Positions 18,201 to 25,356 of a stretch of 47,887 bases of DNA are shown one piece after another. The notes under the pieces were generated by a model. The model was not told the DNA's origin. It searched no databases and saw only the letters and a list, made by a program, of their open reading frames with translations. The stretch's first letter is position 1, and the number at the start of each line of letters is the position of its first letter. A program made the translations under genes and the position numbers. Origin of the DNA: JBJGXI01 sp045635475 (GTDB lineage Bacteria > Bacillota > Bacilli > Bacillales > Amphibacillaceae); contig NZ_JBJGXI010000042.1 in the NCBI RefSeq assembly GCF_045635475.1, forward strand, positions 1 to 47,887, given 5' to 3'.

Positions 18201-20931
18201 GTTAGGAGCTAGTGATGAAAATAATGAGGGTGTTTGGGAATGGGTAACTGGTCCTGAGAGTGGACAGCAATTCTGGCAAGGTGATGGTGATGGAGAAATT
18301 ACCAATGATTTATATGCAAATTGGTATGTTAATTCATGGTCTGAACCTAATAATGATGGAAATGGCGAGGATTATTTACACATCTTTGGCTATGGTCATC
18401 AATTTACTAGTTGGGCTACGAACGCCATCGGTTATTGGAATGATTTTGCTGAGGAGAGTCCAGTAGATGGTTATTTGGTCGAATACGGAGGGTTACCTAC
18501 CGATCACGTGGAGCAACTTCAGGTATCTGATCAAAAAATAATTAAATTTTCTGATAGCGGAAATCAAGTGGAAGTTGAAAATGGTACTGGATCAGGTATT
18601 TATCAAACAGGTAGCACAGTCAGAATAGAAGCTTATACACCATTAAAAGGCAAGCAGTTTAAGGAATGGCAAGTGGCGAGTGAGAATGTAGAGTTAGCGG
18701 ATAGTACATCGATTGAAACAACGTTCACGATGCCGTTGGAGGCAGTGGAAGTCAAAGCTATATATGAAGCCATTCCAACATATGAAGTAACAGTTGTGGA
18801 CGGAAATGGAACAGGAGTCTATCAAGCGGGTAAAGAAATTGAAATAAGTGCAAATGAAGATGTAGAGAATGGAAAAAAATTTAAGCAGTGGAACATAACA
18901 AACGGTAAAGTAGCACTATCCGAACCAAGTCAGGTAACTACAACATTTGTGATGCCGTCAGAAGCGATAACGATTGAAGCAATATATACGTATTCCTTGA
19001 AGGTAAAGGATGGAAGTGGAACTGGTGACTATGGGGTAGGAGACACCGTGAATATAGAAGCGGATCAAGATTTAAAAAATGGTAAGAAATTTGTAGAGTG
19101 GAAGATTACTAGCGGAGAAGTAACATTAATAGAAGCAAGTGAACCTAGTAGCACTTTTACAATGCCAGAGGGATCAGTAACCATAGAAGCGATTTATTCG
19201 TATGCTTTGACCGTAGAAAACGGAAGTGGAACAGGCAACTATCAAGCAGGAGACACGGTAACGATAGAAGCGACAGAAGCGCCAGAAGGTCAGCGATTTA
19301 AGGAATGGAACGTGACGAGTGAGAATGTAGAGTTAGCGGATAGTACATCGATTGAAACAACGTTCACGATGCCAGCCCAGGGAGTGGAAGTTACAGCCAA
19401 TTATGAAGACATTCCAAGCTATAGTTTGACCGTAGAAGATGGAAGTGGCACTGGCGACTATCAAGCAGGAGACACGGTAATGATTGAAGCAGCAGAAGCA
19501 CCAGAGGGTAAGCGATTTAAGGAATGGAAAGTGACAAGTGAGAATGTAGAGTTCGCAGATAGCACATCGATCGAAACGACGTTCACGATGCCGTCAGAAC
19601 CTGTCACTATATTAGCAATATATGAACAAATGACAGAAAAGGAAATAAGAGATCAACTTAATGAAGCTGTGAATGACTTAACAATAGATACTGCCTTTGA
19701 TTTTAGTGAAGATGACACTTGGGAAAGTATTACATTACAATTCTTAATGTTGAGGGTTGGCATGTATGAAACAACAATTAATTGGAAATCAAGCAAACCA
19801 AATGTGATCGCAATGGAAGGTAGTAAGGCAACAACATATAGACAAGAGAATGATGAATCAGTGATTTTGAAAGCGACGGTATCCAAAGCAGGCTACTCTG
19901 TTGAGAAACCATTCCTATTAATTGCAAAAAGCAATAAAATTGCCAAAAAAGAAAGTGAGTCTATTAAAAGGGAAGCAAGTATTGATTCCGATCAATTGAA
20001 TTCAAAAAGCAATCTGATTGAACGAATTAATTTGTATGACAGCAATAACAACGTGATAAATAAAATTGATAAAATTATTGTAGACAAAGAACTAATAACA
20101 ACAAAATCAAACAAGAATTTTTCAGTTTATTTATCTGATGATATTAATGATTTAGCGAATGAACTAGCTGTAGAAATCAACTCAGCAGCATTGAAAAAAG
20201 TTTTAGGTAACCTAGAAGTGAAGACAGACCAAGCCATAATTCAACTAGCTAAAAAAGAAATTGAAAGGTTAAACGAAAATGGCTTAGATCTTTATTTTAG
20301 AGTGGTATCTTTGCGTGATAAATTATCTCAAGAAGAGCTTGCAAAACGAATGCATGATGACAAATCTGTGCAATCCGTTGTCAGGTCTATCAACCGAAAA
20401 GGAAATGTGAAGATATTAGGAACTCCAAAAGAAATTGAAACGAATTATTCAGGGTATAAAACAGATATTATCTTACCTATTGGAGAATTTTATCAAGAAG
20501 ATATAGATTTAGATAACATCCATGTTTATATCGAGCATAGTGATGGAACGATTGAAATTCAAAAGGGAACTATCACTTATGAGAATGATACGCCAGTTGG
20601 ATATAAGTTTTCGGTAGATAAGTTTAGTACGTTCACATTATTTGAAGTCGAAGTTAAGGATGATTTGGTTACAGATCCAATTGATAAGGAAGAAAATTCA
20701 ACAGATGGTATGGATAATACTGAAAATGATGAAGATGCAACAAGTGGAACAGTTGATAATATGAATGATCAAGAGTTATCCCAAGACCAACAAAAAAACA
20801 TGAATTCAAAAGAAGAAAACCAATTACCAAATACTGCATTAAATATGTTTATGTATTTGATTCTGGGCGTGTTACTATTCGGGGTTGGAGTATCTATGTA
20901 TTACTTTCAACGACGTAGACAAGAAAATTAA
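15241..20931 (+). CDS. Large wall-anchored lectin adhesin (LPNTA)
   Basis: 1896 residues. A signal peptide (1-36, ending AEA/A) is followed by an L-type (legume-like) lectin domain (about 37-275, with FGADGIAFVIQ and VVVEIDTYENPG). Two copies follow of a module made of a small Ig-like domain (starts about 283 and 736), a middle beta domain and a C-type-lectin-like domain (about 483-712 and 933-1085, GYLAT, WLG, WxxGEPNN-like and WND motifs). Five divergent InlB-type repeats of about 70 residues come next (about 1108-1462, FKEW...TTFTMP), then an atrophied Ig domain (about 1463-1560), an acidic stalk and an LPNTA sorting signal (1862-1866) with membrane segment and RRRQEN tail. LPNTA suggests a class D-type sortase (B. 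anthracis SrtC uses LPNTA). GGAGGG lies 6 nt before the ATG. It probably binds surface glycans. Confidence 0.9.
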   Translation: MNRQHRKQWNKWISVWLIFGLFLSMMPIIPNQAEAATFDPITIAQGDDSLGINDQFDPSFWNVGYDASISSDLDRIQLTPPAKGKKGFAYFNDSIRLSEDLSFNAKYTFEISESDKFGADGIAFVIQADSNTAGAEGEGMGYSGIDPSVVVEIDTYENPGIDPSASHIAIMENGDYTNHLASKDLGVIDQDTNLYSVWVDYTAGNMKVYFAKDSDGNTTKPSDPYLDQAIDLQDVFGNTQDVFVGFSSATGGSYSKHEILGVFFDSEYTSSGIKENDSYKQEPKPEAPTDMTVTKTKDEALTVTPKEGKDYVFYEDETAVKPLGSGSSFTIDASMNTDGKTYYYSIIENGVQSERAAIDVEIASEQVGISLNEESSEEGKFFFKDLTVKGSAIKTILISFNKAVSENDKIILPASPAGFTVSDSSKANNYTKRINLSESVTTTDVQNYLQEVAYQLESGEQSVQVVLTSEDVQYDTYYSIDTEHYYQYVTDKVSWTDAYQKAKDMNYMGRTGYLATIMSKEEDIYVNSLSGGEVGWLGGAILKPTSDQKVNASGGTEGALLYYEGFDTDQTTDAWYWMNGPEIGTKFYASTGTRDTENNFDKPVADLDDSSLEKGYYFNWGEKEGWEDQSTKQDKNDWREPNTQIGPNEDSLSGTDIPANKREMVLSTLSDPSLDRVSRQGTDFWWNDRPNNPTNSSTWDAKGYFVEFGNLPVGENSETTVTTFASDTSMLYLPKPDAPSPITITKDIDQAYTVTPEPGPTYYFYENDTDTEAISSGSEFIIDSNMNTNEKRYYYSVKENGIESDRAYIEVLIDDEVMEEDIGIKTSDGITNYTSGVVIDLNLEIEMKSYEALDCASIIINDFELGDSLIFSNQNGISGSYNEDNGVLTLSGEASVEQYEDALQSITFDTTEIESTQRQISFTIGKALYFDPTQHFYEFVAAEGISWQDAKTAASKKSFYGREGYLATVTSAEENNFVTEKSRGAGWLGASDENNEGVWEWVTGPESGQQFWQGDGDGEITNDLYANWYVNSWSEPNNDGNGEDYLHIFGYGHQFTSWATNAIGYWNDFAEESPVDGYLVEYGGLPTDHVEQLQVSDQKIIKFSDSGNQVEVENGTGSGIYQTGSTVRIEAYTPLKGKQFKEWQVASENVELADSTSIETTFTMPLEAVEVKAIYEAIPTYEVTVVDGNGTGVYQAGKEIEISANEDVENGKKFKQWNITNGKVALSEPSQVTTTFVMPSEAITIEAIYTYSLKVKDGSGTGDYGVGDTVNIEADQDLKNGKKFVEWKITSGEVTLIEASEPSSTFTMPEGSVTIEAIYSYALTVENGSGTGNYQAGDTVTIEATEAPEGQRFKEWNVTSENVELADSTSIETTFTMPAQGVEVTANYEDIPSYSLTVEDGSGTGDYQAGDTVMIEAAEAPEGKRFKEWKVTSENVEFADSTSIETTFTMPSEPVTILAIYEQMTEKEIRDQLNEAVNDLTIDTAFDFSEDDTWESITLQFLMLRVGMYETTINWKSSKPNVIAMEGSKATTYRQENDESVILKATVSKAGYSVEKPFLLIAKSNKIAKKESESIKREASIDSDQLNSKSNLIERINLYDSNNNVINKIDKIIVDKELITTKSNKNFSVYLSDDINDLANELAVEINSAALKKVLGNLEVKTDQAIIQLAKKEIERLNENGLDLYFRVVSLRDKLSQEELAKRMHDDKSVQSVVRSINRKGNVKILGTPKEIETNYSGYKTDIILPIGEFYQEDIDLDNIHVYIEHSDGTIEIQKGTITYENDTPVGYKFSVDKFSTFTLFEVEVKDDLVTDPIDKEENSTDGMDNTENDEDATSGTVDNMNDQELSQDQQKNMNSKEENQLPNTALNMFMYLILGVLLFGVGVSMYYFQRRRQEN

Positions 20932-21187
20932 ATATTTCCAACATGAGCAAAATATTTAAAGGTTATTGTGTGAGTTGTCTGAATTACTAAACGAGGAATA
21001 TTCATACCTTTTTTGAACTAACCCACTGTAAGGAGGATATCAATTTAAATGATCTTATTGACAGAGGAATTGAAAAAATTAGGTTCATTGTAAAATGAAA
21101 TGCAACAGCTAAATAAATAGAAAGCCATCGTGAAACCACGTATAATTACGGTTGACTAAAACACAAACCATACGGAGGTAATTCACG

Positions 21188-21322
21188 ATGACTCATAGCC
21201 ATTTTAACACGAAGGAACGGTCATTTGCACATTTGACCGAAACGGAAAGAGGTAATATAGAGGCCTATATGGATGAAGGCCTGTCGCTAAGGGAAATTGG
21301 GAGAAGAATGGGGTGTATGAGC
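21188..21322 (+). pseudogene. IS30-family transposase, N-terminal fragment
   Basis: The first about 43 residues (HFNTKERSFAHLTETERGNI, then EAYMDEGLSLREIGRRMGC) are the N-terminal helix-turn-helix of IS30-type transposases. The ribosome site ACGGAGG is kept. The rest is lost: the frame runs into the end of an IS3-type remnant at about 21330. The preceding 256 bp after the adhesin hold only a tiny frame (MILLTEELKKLGSL, after AAGGAGG) of unknown origin. Confidence 0.8.
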
Positions 21323-21329
21323 ATACCCC

Positions 21330-22250
21330 TGTCAAGTAGACATAAAAGGTTTGGGGTTAAGCTCCCAATTTATGCTTGTATTGTATTGGTGCTAATGATC
21401 CTAAACCTTTTTGTCTTCTTTTATTGTTATAAAAATCCATATACCAGTCTATCAGTTGATAGACTTCTTTAATGGTGCGTGGCTTTTGAATACGAATTGA
21501 TTCTTCTTTGAGACGGCCAAAAAAGCTTTCAATCGGCGCGTTATCCCAGCAGTTTGGTTTCCTGGACATACTTTTTATCATCTCACAGGACTCTAAATAA
21601 TTCGTGTATTCATGAGATGTGAATTAATTGCCTTGGTCACTATGCAAAAGTATCCCTTTTACATCAATTTTCTCTGTAGTCATATTTAAAGCATCCATAA
21701 CTAATTCATTATCGTTTTTATCGCTAATATTATAAGCAATGATTTCATTATTAAATAAATCCAAAATAGCACATAGGTAGAGACGGGTACGTCCAACGTA
21801 GAGATATGAAATGTCTGTAGTCCATTTTCGAAGCATCTCATCTGCCTGGAATTCCCGATTTAATACATTACATGCTTTGTATCCTTCATGCTTATACTGC
21901 TTCTTTTTCTTAAATATTTGCGCTTAAATATTCATCACTGGTTCTAGGATAGCCATATGTCTTTCCTGTATAATTGTAGATTTTTAGAATGATAGATTTA
22001 AGTTCTTCATCATCTTTTTATTTATCTGTCATAGGTTGGTATTTCTTTTTGAGCAATTTATAATAACTACTACGTGATACTTCTATAACAGCACACAGAT
22101 CAATTACGGAAAACATTTTAGAAAAAGAATAAATGAATTCATATTTATCAGCTGCCTTTAGGATTTTCCCTCCTTTCGAAGCATCATTAGCTTTTTAAAA
22201 TAGGCATTCTCAACTCGTAAGTTATCTAAGAATTTCTATGAATAATTCAG
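21330..22250 (-). mobile_element. Degenerate IS3-family (IS150-like) insertion sequence
   Basis: Minus-strand fragments of the OrfB transposase. TTDISYLYVGRTRLYLCAIL with the first catalytic D lies at 21624-21836. MSRKPNCWDNAPIESFFGRL, containing the last catalytic E, and the end EVYQLIDWYMDFYNNKRRQK lie at 21357-21581. Further upstream on that strand, about 21900-22200, broken frames read like the start of OrfB (FSVIDLCAVIEVSRSSYYKL). Stops and frameshifts separate the parts, so it is inactive. TGTCAAGTAGACA at about 21330 is probably one terminal repeat. The other end is not resolved and its coordinate is approximate. Confidence 0.85.
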
Positions 22251-22338
22251 GAGTAAGTAAGTTTTTGAGTAAAAGAGTAAAAAATCTTATGAGAATGTAA
22301 AAAAAGTACATTCTTCAACCCTATAAAATATGATGATG

Positions 22339-22352
22339 TGATATCGTTTTCA
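22339..22352. promoter_or_regulatory. Candidate catabolite-responsive element (cre)
   Basis: TGATATCGTTTTCA matches the cre consensus TGWAANCGNTNWCA except at the fourth base. It lies about 70 bp upstream of the beta-glucuronidase stub and would fit CcpA control of the former sugar locus. Not near an intact gene now. Confidence 0.4.
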
Positions 22353-22422
22353 TTAATGATAGCTATAGACATATATATTTTTGTCTATTGTTATATTAAC
22401 AATTATTAGGGGAGGTTAAATC

Positions 22423-22523
22423 ATGTTATATCCAATAAGTACAGAAACTCGTGGAGTAATCGATTTAAACGGGATTTGAAATTTCACATTAGACGATGGT
22501 ACTGGTTTTAATCAAAATGGCTC
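22423..22523 (+). pseudogene. Beta-glucuronidase (GH2) N-terminal stub
   Basis: After GGGGAGG, an ATG opens MLYPISTETRGVIDLNGI, a stop, then NFTLDDGTGFNQNG. This is the conserved N terminus of UidA-like enzymes (LDG-W-F-L-D). The stop is TGA at the position of the conserved Trp, a single G-to-A change from TGG. Homology ends after about 33 codons, so almost the whole gene is gone. It points to glucuronides as the former substrate of this locus. Confidence 0.65.
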
Positions 22524-22535
22524 GATTCAAACTTA

Positions 22536-22610
22536 CAGAAACACAGAATCGATGATGATATCAAAAGTTGGTCGGATGATCGAATTTGGACGGAGCTTCA
22601 TGAAAGGACG
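22536..22610 (+). pseudogene. Possible flavin monooxygenase (PobA-like) fragment
   Basis: One frame reads RIDDDIKSWSDDRIWTELHER, which resembles an internal stretch of 4-hydroxybenzoate 3-monooxygenase (VEDWSDERFWTELKAR). Only about 25 codons, with no flanking homology that I can see, directly after the glucuronidase stub. Could be chance; recorded because it would mean several unrelated gene relics were joined here. Confidence 0.25.
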
Positions 22611-22715
22611 AAAACCAAAAAATATCATTTCATATGTCCGATTAGAAAACCTAATCCATAGAAACAAATGGCAAAGGCAAAAAAAGAAAATGTTTGATAA
22701 CCTTCCTTAATAAAA

Positions 22716-24002
22716 CTACTTTGGAAATGGAATTACAATACAAAGATTGAAACAATTATTCTTTGTTTCAATTGTTACATACCCTTGATATTTTTGAATG
22801 GTATGTCTAATGCTCTTTAACCCGAACCCATGGTAACCATTTTGGGGCTTCGTACTTATAGGAAAACCATTCTCAAACTTTAAAGTCTCTTCTAATGGAT
22901 TAATTACATTTATAATTAAAAATTGACCCTTAGCATAAATAATGACATCAATAAATCGTTTACTTCTGTCACTAATATTCATAACACTTTCTATTGCGTT
23001 ATCTAAGGCATTTCCAAAAATAGTGTATATGTCTATTGGTGCTAAGAATTTCATCTTTTTACCATCTACAACACAATTTATATGTATTCCATGAGACTGT
23101 CCATAAAGGCTCTTTTCTGTTAGGATAATGTCCATTGCCTCATTATCCGTTCTAACTATTGATTCATATATATCCACCGTATTTTCGATTTCCTTTAGAT
23201 ATTCTTCTATCCCCTCAGTCTTAGACATTTTGCGAAAAGCTGCTAGTTGATGTTTTAAATCATGAGACTTTTGATTAATTAGCGCAATATTTTCTTTCGT
23301 TAGATTATATTGTGATCTTTGATGGTACCAAAGATAATTTATCTTCTCTAATTCTTGTTGTATAGCACTTTTATTAAATAATGCATGTTGTAAATACAAA
23401 ACTGTTACACAATACACCTGTGATATTAAAATCAATCCAAAATAAAACAAGTTCTCATTTTTAAAATGATTTTGATATAAAATATAAGTTAATATTTCAA
23501 AGATGATTGCAAGGGAACCTGCAGATATAAATTGCCGTGGTCCAATGTGATAACCACTTTCATCTGGCATTGTTCTAGCTATTGTAAAACCAACTATGCT
23601 TCCAAAGGTAATAACAAAAACAAAGAATATAACTATTTGCATCAAACTTGTTAGTAGTTCAGTATTACCAGTAATTGTCCTCAAAAATAACAGAATCTCC
23701 ACCATCAACTTGCTTGTGATCACGGACCAAATGGTACAGTATACATTTTCCTTCCATTTACTTTCTGTCAAAAAAATAAATACAGAACAAGCCAACATAT
23801 AGTCTATTAAGATTAAGATAAATTCATTAAATGAAAATTTGACTGAAAGATAACTTGCTAAAATATATAGAAATATAATAACTATAAATCTTAAATAGAA
23901 TAAATCTTTATGCCTTAAAGGCATTAAAAAAACATGGCTAATAAACCATAAAGGAAAGTAAATCTGTAAGTAGGGGAGTAATTCTAGTACGAATGTTTTC
24001 AT
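22716..24002 (-). CDS. GHKL sensor histidine kinase, AgrC/ComD-like
   Basis: 428 residues. The N-terminal half (about 1-205) holds six or so hydrophobic segments, as in peptide-pheromone receptors of the AgrC type. The cytosolic part has the HPK10-type phospho-acceptor region (SHDLKHQLAAFRK) and a GHKL ATPase (NALDNAIESV, HGFGLKSIRHTI). It starts at an ATG with GGAGGG upstream and overlaps the response regulator gene by 4 bp. No agrB-like processing protease or agrD-like prepeptide is visible in the window, so the ligand is either made elsewhere or is not a peptide. Confidence 0.88.
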   Translation of the reverse strand: MKTFVLELLPYLQIYFPLWFISHVFLMPLRHKDLFYLRFIVIIFLYILASYLSVKFSFNEFILILIDYMLACSVFIFLTESKWKENVYCTIWSVITSKLMVEILLFLRTITGNTELLTSLMQIVIFFVFVITFGSIVGFTIARTMPDESGYHIGPRQFISAGSLAIIFEILTYILYQNHFKNENLFYFGLILISQVYCVTVLYLQHALFNKSAIQQELEKINYLWYHQRSQYNLTKENIALINQKSHDLKHQLAAFRKMSKTEGIEEYLKEIENTVDIYESIVRTDNEAMDIILTEKSLYGQSHGIHINCVVDGKKMKFLAPIDIYTIFGNALDNAIESVMNISDRSKRFIDVIIYAKGQFLIINVINPLEETLKFENGFPISTKPQNGYHGFGLKSIRHTIQKYQGYVTIETKNNCFNLCIVIPFPK

Positions 24003-24712
24003 AGATTCCCTCCAATATAATTAGTAAATGCTCTCGTAAAGCTTGTTTTGTTTCTTCGACTAATTTCAAGCTCATTATTACCTACTAATACATTATCGCC
24101 ATTTATTTCTAATACATGTTTAAGATTCACCAAATACCAATGATTGCAACGTACAAAATGAAAGGATTCCAATTCCTGTTCAATACTCTTCATTGTTCCA
24201 CGAGCGGAAAATACATCATCTTCTGTATGGTAATATAAAAAGCGGTTTTGACTTTCAACATAGTAAATTTCGTCAATATTTAGCCTCTTAACAGAATGCT
24301 TAGTATTAATTAAAATTTGCTTTATTTCCGTCTTTTTAACTCTACCAATAGCTCTAGCAAATCGTATTTTAAAAGTATAATAATTAATCGGTTTTAAAAT
24401 AAAATCTAAAGCATCTACCGAATAACCTTTTATAGCATACTGTGCCATATTAGTTATAAATACAATTACGACATCCTTATCTGACTTTCTAATTTCTCTA
24501 GCAGCTTCTATGCCATTTTGAGAAGGGAGTTCAATATCAAAAAGTATAATATCATAATCTGGTTTATAATCCTTAACAATATCAGCCCCATCTTCAAATT
24601 CAATAATATCAAATTCACAATGAGTTTCTAATGCATATTGATTTATATATCGTTTAATTTCCGACCTATAGTTAGAATCATCTTCTACAATTGCAACACG
24701 TAACATTTTCAT
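23999..24712 (-). CDS. LytTR response regulator, AgrA-like
   Basis: 237 residues. The receiver domain (about 1-125, phospho-acceptor D in YDIILFDIELP) is followed by a LytTR DNA-binding domain (about 140-235, YVESQNRFLYYH, FVRCNHWYLVN and ISRRNKTSFTRAF). It is transcribed ahead of and coupled to the GHKL kinase. The ATG at 24712 lacks a clear ribosome site and an in-frame stop lies just upstream. A strong site (AAAGGAG, 24750-24756) instead precedes a 21-codon GTG frame overlapping this start, so translation may be coupled to a leader peptide. The direct-repeat targets typical of LytTR proteins were not identified. Confidence 0.88.
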   Translation of the reverse strand: MKMLRVAIVEDDSNYRSEIKRYINQYALETHCEFDIIEFEDGADIVKDYKPDYDIILFDIELPSQNGIEAAREIRKSDKDVVIVFITNMAQYAIKGYSVDALDFILKPINYYTFKIRFARAIGRVKKTEIKQILINTKHSVKRLNIDEIYYVESQNRFLYYHTEDDVFSARGTMKSIEQELESFHFVRCNHWYLVNLKHVLEINGDNVLVGNNELEISRRNKTSFTRAFTNYIGGNL

Positions 24713-24743
24713 ACTTGAAATGTGTATTTAGAAGCAAATACAC
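24678..24743 (-). CDS. Possible 21-residue leader peptide before the LytTR regulator
   Basis: GTG at 24743 follows AAAGGAG with 6-nt spacing, and the frame reads MYLLLNTHFKYENVTCCNCR plus one Arg before TGA. It ends inside the regulator gene, 35 bases past that gene's ATG. The good ribosome site, otherwise unused, is the only support. No homology known. Confidence 0.25.
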   Translation of the reverse strand: MYLLLNTHFKYENVTCCNCRR

Positions 24744-25356
24744 CCTCGTCTCCTTTCGTTTTGCCTAATCATGTAACTTTAATAAGATCAGAACTTTGGG
24801 CTATTGATTTTACCTAGAAGCTTGACTGCTCGAAGGGAGTGTACCAATTCCTTTGCAAATCCACTGAAAAAGGATAACTGTTTGGGACAAGAATACACGA
24901 AAATCATCTTTTGGTAAATGAGTTTTATCCTTAAATATGAAATGAACAAAATGGACAAGTTGAAGAAATTAACAAGATTACTACACGATTAACCTTACGA
25001 CGGATGAGGAAAAAGAACTACCCGAAGCGACATTCTTCTCATTTGAAATGAAGTATTTCTCCCTGTTGTTCGGGAAGTTACCACTTAAGACGATTTATTG
25101 ACCACTTCTTCAATCTCTATTGCTTTGGCTTGGTACATTGATTAAATTGATAAGGTAAACAATTTGAAAAATAGGAGAAGCCCATTAAAGGAAATTAACA
25201 AAGAAAGAGCGATTGTTTTTTATATCACGCGCGCTCAACTGTTCTGAAGACCATTGTCACGGATATTGTATAAGGAGCTAAGTATTCCAAATTCCTGCTT
25301 TGGACATATCGGCAATCAACTGGAAGGCATTTAGACTGAAAAAGGTTGGAGTTGTA
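24744..25356. other. About 610-bp stretch without a recognisable gene
   Basis: Lies between the divergent LytTR regulator and the GH2 gene. Short frames occur on both strands but all are broken, and I can name none of them. A run near 24945-25015 (NGQVEEINKITTRLTL) faintly resembles the end of an ISL3-type transposase but is too short to assign. Promoters for both divergent units should lie here; no clear one was found. Confidence 0.5.

Noticed and set aside
22716..25356. Complete agr quorum-sensing locus
   Set aside because: No AgrB-like protein or AgrD-like peptide could be found on either strand; the 21-codon leader has a CC-CNC pattern but no leader/recognition features.
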